From assembly GCA_027596195.1 (NCBI GenBank), contig JADGJG010000008.1, forward strand, positions 54,591-118,590: DNA of 64,000 bases. Reading direction: 5' to 3'. The notes beneath the pieces are model-generated. The model had not been told where the DNA came from and made no database searches. It worked only from the letters and a program-made list of their open reading frames with translations. Numbering within the stretch: the first letter of the stretch is position 1; each line of letters begins with the position of its first letter. This stretch comes from Podochytrium sp. JEL0797. Its lineage: Eukaryota > Chytridiomycota > Chytridiomycetes > Chytridiales > Chytriomycetaceae. Shown one piece after another: positions 56,488 through 64,000 of this stretch. Both the position numbers and the translations under genes were made by a program.

Positions 56488-56887
56488 TAATGAAGTCCGG
56501 AGCTATGAATATCGAGAGACGAGAGGGGTGCTGTGCCGGTCGCTCGATGTGTTGAGTGGTCGTTCTTTTTTTGACCAAACATTTAATTTGTCACCTTTTT
56601 GAATTTGAGTCGCGCCCCACAACCAAACACACACGAGCAGAGCAGGAAGGGCTCCAATCTCACTCTGGGGCACTTCCAAATCACTCCCACCCTCAATTCG
56701 GCAGTTTCTCGCACAAATTCGAGTGTACATTAAATACGTTTTTTTTTTGTGGTCGAGCCAGCACGCACCCACGCACCTACGCCAAATGACACGCCTGCAG
56801 AACTCGCTCCAACAGCTTGTGTTTGAGAATACAGTGGGCCTACAATGGATAATCGAATATAGCGGAATACTTGTACTTAAATATCAT

Positions 56888-56960
56888 GGGCCTGTGGCAA
56901 AATGGTTACCGCGCTTGACTACGAATCAAGAGATTCCAGGTTCGACCCCTGGCCGGCTCG
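56888..56960 (+). tRNA. tRNA-Arg (anticodon ACG)
   Basis: A 73-nt cloverleaf. Acceptor GGGCCTG pairs with CCGGCTC (one mismatch, one G-T). The anticodon arm CTTGA-CTACGAA-TCAAG places ACG at the loop centre, reading Arg codons CGU/CGC after inosine modification. The T-arm is CCAGG-TTCGACC-CCTGG. It closely resembles yeast tRNA-Arg(ACG) in the D-arm ('GTGGC.AAATGGT'). No intron and no encoded CCA. Confidence 0.93.
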
Positions 56961-56965
56961 CTTTC

Positions 56966-56970
56966 TTTTT
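56966..56970 (+). terminator. RNA polymerase III terminator
   Basis: A run of five T residues six bases after the tRNA end, as expected for Pol III. Confidence 0.7.
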
Positions 56971-57103
56971 CGATACCATCGAGCTTTTATTTTTATTTAT
57001 TTCGAACCATCCATTCGGAATTAGAATGTTAAGGTTTTGTTTGCAACATTAGACCCTTTTTTATTCGATTTTTTATTCTGAACCATAAAAAACCAAATTC
57101 AAT

Positions 57104-60081
57104 TCAATGGTGCTTTCGGAGCTTGGGCTTTACAGAAGTCACCTTGGCTTTGTGTTGAGTTTTGTGTGGCTTTGACTGATGCAGCTCATTGAGATTCTTG
57201 ATGAAGGCCAAAGTGTTTGGGTGGTTGGACCCGAGTCGTTTCTTGCTTGCCTCAATGCATTTCAAATACAGAGGTTCAGCTTCCTCCAATCGACCTTGTG
57301 CCTGATAAAATCCAGCCAAGTTGTTCATGTACGCGAGAGTGCTGGGGTGATCTGGACCAAGACTCTTCTTGCTTGCTCCAAGACACTCCAGAAACAACGG
57401 CTCCGCTTCCTTGAGTCGACTTTGTGACTTGAACAAGACAGCCAAGTTGTTGATGGAAGTCAGAGTGTTAGGATGAGTTTCACCCAGAATCGTCTTGCGA
57501 GAATCCAAGCAGGAAATGTACAGAGTCTCAGCCTTGCGAAAATCACCCTGGGATTCATACACCCCAGCGAGGTTGTTCATGGTGGTCAAGGTGCTTGGGT
57601 GGTTGTCTCCAAGACTCGTCTTGCTTGCTTCCAGACACGCAATGTACAAGGGCTCAGCCTCGGAGAGTCGTCCTTGAGACTTGTACAGCCCAGCCAAGTT
57701 GTTTGCTGTCGCAAGGGTGCTGGGATGAGTTTCACCAAGATGCTCCTTGCGTTCCTGAAGGCACTTGAGGTACAGTGGCTCCGCTTTCGCGAGTCGACCA
57801 GACATCTGGTACAACCCAGCCAAGTTGTTGATGGAAGACAGCGTGGTTGGATGAACATCTCCAAGACTCTTCTTGAACGCCGCAAGAACTTCCACAAACA
57901 ATGGTTCCGCCTCCAGAAAACGGCCCTGCGAGTTGAACAGGAACGCCAAATGGTTGATGGACGAAAGCGTATCGGGATGATGTTCCCCAAGACATTTCTT
58001 GCGAGCTTCGAGACACTGGAGATACATCTTTTCAGCCTCCTCAACACGTCCTTGGGAACCCAACAAAGAAGCCAAGTTGTTCATGGTCGAGAGCGTATCT
58101 GGATGGGCGGCACCAAGACTACGCGTTTGAACCTCCAAACACTCAAGGTACAATGGCTCCGCTTCCGCAAATCGACCTTGAGAAATGTACAGCCCAGCGA
58201 GATTGTTGAGGGAACCAAGAGTATCTGGGTGAGTCTCTCCCAGAATCTTGTTGCGCACAGCCAGACATTCAAGCAGCAGTGGCTCTGCTTCCCCAAAATA
58301 CCCCTGCGCCTGTAACAATACAGCCAAGTTGCTGATGGATGAGAGAGTTCTTGGGTGGGTCTCCCCGAAAGTAGTCTTGCAGCCCTCCAAGCTCTTGATG
58401 TAGAGCGACTCCGCTTCAGAGAGACGACCCTGTGACTGGTAGAGCCCAGCCAGATTGTTGAGAGACCCAAGAGTGTCTGGGTGCAAGTCCCCGAGACCCT
58501 TTTGTTGAGCTTCCAGACACTGAAGGTACAACGGCTCGGCCTCCGAGAATCGGCCTTGCGACTGGTACAACCGAGCCAGGTTGTTGATGGTGGAGAGGGT
58601 ATCTTGATGAGCAGCTCCAAGGGTTGTGGATTGGGCGTCCAGGCACGAGAGGTACAATGGCTCCGCCCCATCAAACCGACCTTGAGATGAATACAGTCCA
58701 GCCAGATTATTCATGGAAGCAAGAGTCGCCACATGAGTTTCTCCAAGGATGGTCTTGCGAGCCTCCAAACAATCAAGGTACAACGGCTCCGCCTCATCAA
58801 AATTCCCATGCACACAGTGAAGCCTCCCCAATGCATTCACCCAGCTCCACTTCTCCTCACTATCGGCACCAGCAACCTCCACTCTCTCCTTCAAAGATTG
58901 GATCGTCCAAGCCGACAAAGTCTGAAAGACCATTTGATCCAACTGCGCGAACCCCACCGTCTCCTTGATGACCGCAAAAATCGACTCCCTATCCGATGGC
59001 TTGAAAGCCTCACTCCTCTGACTGCTAATATTCCCCAAAACCGTATCAAAATGATTCGAATTGGTCCGCAGCGTGTCCATGAAGTTGGTGGTCTCGTTGG
59101 GAGTCATGGCTACATGAAAAGAACTGTTGGTGGCTTTGGACGCATACACTTCGAAAATGCACCAGGACCGTTTGAGAGGGATCGGGTCCTTCCAAGGCTG
59201 TAAGACCAACACGACGTTGCCGATCAGCTTGACGGCATTCATGAACACGGTTTGCCACCACTCAAACTGCTTCTCAGAAGTCCCGTGCTGGGAGTTGGAG
59301 AACATATCGAACCAGATGACGGTGGTACTTGGATCCAGATGGTTTTGGTCCGCAAAGTGGAACAGCGCGTCCACCACCTCCAAGAAGTTGTATTTCCACG
59401 CATGAGAGACGAACCAAGACGCGTCTTGGACCATGGAAGCTTGAACTGGGTTGTCGGAGAGAAACAGCTGGGCACACAAGGACAAGCCCGTTTGCTGGGT
59501 CATGGGCATGAGATGCAGCGCGCAGACTTGGGTTGTGGTCAAATTTTGGAGCGTGTCGCGGCCACCCCATTGGACAATCAGGGTTTCGAGAAACGTGAGA
59601 GGGAGGCCCTTGATGGAGAAGTGGTTTGGATCCTTCTGTGAAATACAAGAATTCAGCAATCGATTCCCACCAATTGAACTCGCAAGATGAGGCCACTCAC
59701 CAAAGCCAGTCTTTCATCCGAGACATTGACAACAGGTTTGACGTCCAACACACTTCCTGGGATCCCATTTGTAGCTTCTAAGAAACGAGAATGCATGAAG
59801 AGGTCAGACTTGGCAAACCACAATGGAGATCAAACGCCCATACCGTGCGGGATGCCATTCAGCAACCCGGCATCATGGCCACAGGTTTTTGAGTGATCAG
59901 AGACGCCAGAATCAGTCTATATTTCTCGGTCAGCGAGTGAGACCATTGCGAATTGGCGATCCACTTTGACCAATTTCAACCAACTCCCACATATACTTTC
60001 TGAAAGTAGGCAGACGGCACTGATATGCTCTCTTACCTCGAATCGACTGGCATCATCATGCGTGTTCTTGGAAAGGATCAT
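57104..60081 (-). CDS. TPR (kinesin-light-chain type) repeat protein with N-terminal effector-like domain
   Basis: Exons 60081-60037, 59916-59844, 59777-59701 and 59635-57104 total 2727 nt (908 aa) in phase. Residues ~130-250 form a conserved domain with 'WFVSHAWKYNFLEVVDALF', 'VIWFDMFSNSQH' and 'LKRSWCIFEVYA'; the order SHAW, WFD, W-C-x-FE recalls TIR-like folds. Then come 13 tandem 42-residue TPRs with the pattern 'GRFxEAEPLYLxCLEAxKxxLG', 'HPxTLxSxNNLAGLYxSQ'. Such kinesin-light-chain TPRs are the usual ligand-sensing end of fungal NLR-like proteins, but no NB-ARC/NACHT ATPase is present here. A signalling or self/non-self role is inference. The start ATG at 60081 is the first in frame. 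Confidence 0.8.
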
Positions 60082-60416
60082 GATCCGGGCGCGGCGTGCC
60101 TGGGAGTATGGGTTTGGAAAAAAATTGATTAATTCAGTCTGAGGGGGAGGATGGCAAGACAGCTCCCGTGAGAGCGACGAAAAAACTACCTCCAGCGACA
60201 GCTGTGATGCTCATAGATGGCTCGCCTTTTTCATGATTGCGCAATGTCAGAAGCATTTTTGTCGAGACGCGGTGGAACTGCATTCGTTTCTTAAGTCTCG
60301 CAGGAGGTGGGCAGTTTCCAGAGAACACGACGCGTGTGTTACAGGTGGTCCTTTTCCATGGGGAAGAAACCAACACGTTGAAGCAGAAAAATTGTCAATC
60401 GCTTGAACGGAAAAAC

Positions 60417-61731
60417 ATGACGAATTCGGCGTCCCACCATGACTTCAACTCACGACTCAAGGCCATCGTCGATCGAATCGACCCTTTCCTAACAGAAGCA
60501 ATTCAAACTCCTCAAAACACGTTCAACTCCATGAAACACGCGCTCCAAAATGCAAACGCTAAGAACACGCGCTTGCATTCGAAACTGATGGCGATCATTC
60601 TGGCAGACGGCGAGCATGTTCATCGACCAAAGCGCCTTGATAAACCGAAATCTGCTGGCATTGAACCTGTCGGGCAGATCGAACTGGAAGATGTCCAAGA
60701 TGAGATCCACGCGTCGATTCCTTCGTTTCGTGTACCATCCGTTGAAATTGAACAATTACAACCCAGTTCGAAGCCCTTGTCATTGAGTATTATGTATGGA
60801 ACTATCCTCTCTTCTAGTTTCTAACTAAAATTCAGAATTCCACCGAGGGCGAATTCGAAATCCCCAAAACGATGGAAATTCAAAACCATTGCTCTTTGCA
60901 TCCTATTCCTCCGATTCATCTACACAGAAGGCAGTGCCTTTCGAGAATCCACCGAAAACGTGGGCCTCGTGATTCAAGAGGCTGAATCAAAAATCATTTC
61001 CCTCCTCAAAATTCGAAAGTCATTTTTCCAAGCCATCGAGTTGCTTTGTGCAACCACAAAAGAAGAGACCTCTTTCGTGTTTAAGGAGTCGTTCAAAAAT
61101 ACAAGGCGGAATGGGAAAATGGTTCAGCTGAAGATTGTGAGTGTGGGAGATTTCCTCGTGAAGGCGATTGGAAAGGTTTGTTTTTTCACCCTTCCTTGCC
61201 CAAATCAGGTCTGACGCACCTCCACAGATTACAGTAAATTTATTCAATAGTCGATTCGGCCCAGGAAATGCGTGCATCCGAGCCCTTGATTATATGCTTT
61301 CGATGGATGTTCAATTCCCAGAAAATTACATCTGGACGGCAGAAAAGACTGAGCTCCTTGATGCCAGCCGCTACAGACGAAACAAACGAAAAATTTCGCA
61401 AGATGCTGGCCGCGTTCTGATTCTATATTTCGTGGCGAAAGCTGTTGTGAAAGTGTTTTGCCACCCGGTCGAGCACCAGATTGTGACCAAGAAGAACAAG
61501 CTTCTCGAAATGAATATGGTTGCTGTGTTGAAGGTTTTCTTTCAGGCGGTGCAGTTGGCGTGTGATCATTCGGTCGAGGAGAATTCAAAAGAGTTTCTGG
61601 ATTCCTTGCCTGTTGGAGATTTCGAGTCGACTTATGTTTCACCGCAGCTGAACGACGCGATTCAAAAGTGGGCAAAGAGATTGAAGGAGTGGAGCATTCG
61701 AATTTACAAAGATTTGGATAAAGGAGCCTGA
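60417..61731 (+). CDS. Unknown single-pass membrane protein
   Basis: Exons 60417-60793, 60836-61175 and 61228-61731 sum to 1221 nt (406 aa) with agreeing phases. It starts MTNSASHHDFNSRLKAIVDR. A basic stretch (NSKSPKRWKFK) precedes one hydrophobic segment (TIALCILFLRFIYTEGSAF), suggesting a single membrane anchor around residue 145. The remainder is helical with scattered basic residues ('DASRYRRNKRKISQDAGRVL'). No domain recognised. It is divergent from the TPR gene, sharing an upstream region of about 335 bp. Confidence 0.6.
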
Positions 61732-61803
61732 AATTTTATTGGCCCGTGATCACGAATCGCAGTTCAAACAGCAAGCTGTCTCAACCCAATCTTAACCGAA
61801 TTG

Positions 61804-62579
61804 ATGAAGTCTTACCTCTCGAACCAAATTTCCCTACTCCCTCCTGCAATTGCAGAATCCGTCCGGATATTCGCTTCACGGATCTTCCGTCTGAAATTGC
61901 TCCTCACGAATTCTGTCCTGGATCCATCCAAATCAACCGCGGCCTCTCTCGCTCCTTTCGCGAATGCCATTGAATCCGTCACCATTTCCGCACTCAACAT
62001 GCACCCGCTGTCAACCCCGCCGTCACAAAATCACTTAAGCCTTCCAAACAGGAGCCTCACCTTCCTACCTGTTACCAAAGCTCATTGCTTTTGTATTGGA
62101 TTCATCTCAAGATAACCTGTTGGGGAACCACCATTCAAAACGGGCTGAAGAAGCGTTCAAAAACATTCTCGCGCATCCTCTCGCCCTGCAACCATCCATT
62201 ATTCTTGCTCATCGACTCGTTTATTTGGCCCTTATCGTCGGATACAAGCTGGATGGGCCCCGATTCCGTTTGAAATCGGAAACCCTCTTGTATTTGTGCA
62301 ACAAAATCGTCTCGAAAGGCTCCCATTCCTTCCCACCGTTTCTCACCTCATACCTCTCTTTTGCATACAAAACCGATTGGCCAGCCCAATTCGCGTTGAG
62401 TTGCCGCCTGTGGCTTAATTCGGACAGTCTGGTGCTTTGCCAGCATCACTTCAGTAATGCGACTCTTTTTATTGGATTAACAAACTCGAATTATTGAATG
62501 CAGTACGCACGAATCGCTAGCCTGATTCCATCCGAATGGGACTCCCTCGAATACTTGAAAATCCTTGAATAGCGAAGGT
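61804..62579 (+). pseudogene. Unknown gene, probably broken (cyclin-like pieces)
   Basis: Successive open stretches in different frames. The first, from ATG 61804, has 'LSNQISLLPPAIAESVRIFA'. The second (from about 62045) has 'PSIILAHRLVYLALIVGYKL', which resembles the cyclin-box helix that carries 'HRLLLAALLVASK'. Near 62500 another frame reads 'QYARIASLIPSEWDSLEYLK' and hits a TAG, like the next cyclin helix ('W..IxGLSLxELNxLE'). The usual spacing between these helices is much shorter, and no clean splice sites connect them. Either a divergent Pho80-type cyclin with unseen introns or a pseudogene. Confidence 0.3.
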
Positions 62580-62957
62580 ATATCTGTCTCAATCCCCCAC
62601 CTCTCTCTCTAACCTGCAATATTTGTATCTGGCTGCCAATTGGAGAAATTCCGGGCGCGAGATTGGGTCGACTCTTACTCTTGCGCTTGACAGAATTGGT
62701 TGTTGAATGAGAATGTTGCCTCGGGAGCTTCCCGCAGAGCTGGGCAGTCTGGGAGAATTTAGTGAGAGTGGATGTGCATGGGTGTGTGGGTTTGAAGTTT
62801 CGTAAAATTTTGAGATTTAACGTTTTTGGAGGAATAAACCAATTCAAAACATAGGTTTTTTATTTCTCGCCTTTATGTTGCAACCAATAAAGGGCTAATC
62901 CCTTTGCACCGCGATTCAATGATCGCCCTTTTCCCAACCCACAACCTCACACAATCT

Positions 62958-63042
62958 CCCACCCCGGCGGGGGCGGGCGGCCCCCCCCCGCGCCCCCGCC
63001 GCCGGCGGGCCCCGCGGCGCGGGCGCCGCCCCCCCCCCACTG
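62958..63042. other. GC-only low-complexity block
   Basis: About 80 bases composed almost entirely of G and C with long C runs, abruptly flanked by ordinary AT-rich DNA. It lies immediately upstream of a gene that lacks its 5' exons. More poly-C and poly-G runs follow near 63477, 63640 and 63980. It reads like a mis-assembled join or gap-edge artefact rather than a biological feature. Confidence 0.6.
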
Positions 63043-63081
63043 AAACTTATTTTTTTTGGGTAATGGGTGGGGTAGATCCAG

Positions 63082-63957
63082 AGCGCGTTTATGATTGACT
63101 CGCAGCAGATGGCGTATGCGTTGAGAAATTCGACGAGGCGGTCGTTGATTCTGATTGGTAAGACCTGGGGTGGGGGGTTGGGCGCGTTAATGTTTTTGGG
63201 GGTTTCCATTTCAGACGAGTATGGCAAGGGCACGTTGCATTCGGATGGCGTTGGCCTGTTTTGCGCTTCCATTAAGCATTTTCTCGATCGTGGGGCCGAG
63301 TGTCCCAAAGTGCTTGCTACGACGCATTTTCAGTTGAGAGTTTCTTTTTGTTTTTGTTTTCTTCTCTCTGGTTTCCATCTCACTCTCACGTCCGTTGTGA
63401 TTGCTAACTCTAAATTTGAAATAGTGGTGAGTTGTTTTTCTCGCTTCCTGTCCGGTTCTCTTGGAATCGACATGCCCCCCCCCCCCCTCCGAGACACATA
63501 GAAATCTTCTTGCACAACATCCTCCCACCCAATCACCCGCTGTTGGGCCGCTGCAGGATGGATGTGTTTCAAGGATCGCTTGCAGACGAGGATCGGTTGA
63601 CTTTCTTGTATAGGTATGTTTGTGGTGGTTGCAAAGGGGGGGGGGCTGTTTTATTTTACACCTTTTTGGCGTTTAGAGTTGTTCCTGGAAACTCAACCTC
63701 TTCTTTGGGACTGTATTGCGCAAAGTTGGCGGGGATTTCGGAGGCTGTGTTGGAGAGAGGTGAGTTGGGGGATCCCCTCCGCGTGCGGGAGCGCCTCTCC
63801 TCATTCAAATAAATCTTTTTCAGCGAATGAAATTGCGACTGCTATGGAATCTGGGATCCCTTTGGTTGGTGGTCGTGCGTCCAAGAAGGCGACGTTCCGC
63901 GTTCAGCCTCGTGCTCATAGGCACGTCGAGATGCAAGATGTGGTTGAGGAGGACTAG
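63082..63957 (+). CDS. MSH5: MSH5 MutS homologue, C-terminal exons only
   Basis: Exons 63082-63157, 63215-63332, about 63494-63613, 63677-63759 and 63824-63957. They encode the end of the MutS ATPase: 'SAFMIDSQQMAYALRN' and 'TRRSLILI', the Walker B/signature 'DEYGKGTLHSDGVGLF', then 'GAECPKVLATTHF' and the helix-turn-helix end 'LAGISEAVLERANEIATAM' with 'ESGIPL'. These phrases match MSH5, which works with MSH4 to stabilise meiotic crossovers. The lever, clamp and Walker A regions are absent; DNA upstream to 62600 shows none of them. The gene is cut at or near the GC-only block. The left edge of the third exon is obscured by a poly-C run. Confidence 0.75.
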
Positions 63958-64000
63958 GCGTTTTGATTTTTGGCAAAGAGGGGGGGGGGGTGGATGTGTG

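Noticed and set aside
57179..58315. Plus-strand ORFs opposite the TPR gene
   Set aside because: They follow the 126-bp repeat period of the TPR array on the other strand and have no independent features.
60134..60376. 80-codon leftward ORF upstream of the TPR gene, considered as a first exon
   Set aside because: It ends in a stop before the likely start at 60081 and no donor joins it in frame.
1..64000. CRISPR arrays or bacterial operons
   Set aside because: No regularly spaced direct repeats with unique spacers, no Shine-Dalgarno-led polycistrons; genes have spliceosomal introns.

Overview
The window looks like nuclear DNA of a zoosporic true fungus, most likely a chytrid (Chytridiomycota). 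Reasons: genes broken by many short GT-AG introns (about 45-125 bp, mostly 45-70), dense packing with convergent ends only 1-6 bp apart, fungal families (OPT transporter, calnexin, GH18 chitinase with a Cys-rich tail, Ser/Thr-rich wall protein), and HCN/CNG-type channels next to a cAMP-receptor-like GPCR, which fits a motile zoospore. All identifications come from reading the sequence; no database search was run.

Layout. 0-12.4 kb is mostly housekeeping: a partial ankyrin (TRPV-like) protein, calnexin, an OPT oligopeptide transporter, a DUF726/TMCO4-type hydrolase and a three-RRM RNA-binding protein. 12.7-24.3 kb is a signalling cluster: a 7TM receptor converging on three tandem paralogues of an HCN-like channel with identical 11-exon structure and a pore lacking GYG; copy 2 has a C-terminal frameshift. 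24.6-27.8 kb holds a DUF2235 hydrolase, a small secreted protein and a membrane-anchored protein. 28-35.7 kb is a lineage-specific array: orphan 7TM genes on the plus strand alternating with an MA3-like helical protein on the minus strand, the second being intact only in the last unit and in a larger divergent paralogue.

35.7-49.2 kb is accessory in character: gene-poor stretches, a RecQ-type helicase and two tandem genes of a Crypton-like tyrosine-recombinase family (one with N-terminal zinc motifs but no catalytic second half, one with the catalytic residues), all on the minus strand. The right side abuts a GH18 chitinase gene that has lost its 5' half. I infer a mobile-element-derived block.

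50-64 kb returns to single genes: a Ser/Thr-rich wall protein, a SET-type remnant, a mitochondrial release-factor-like protein, a Nit1-type amidase, a MYND-type zinc protein, tRNA-Arg(ACG), a 13-repeat TPR protein with an NLR-like layout, two unknown genes, and the 3' part of MSH5 behind a suspicious GC-only block that may be an assembly join.

Exon boundaries were placed by hand from GT/AG sites; where summed exon lengths are a multiple of three and phases agree, the models are fairly safe. Weak or unresolved joins are flagged.
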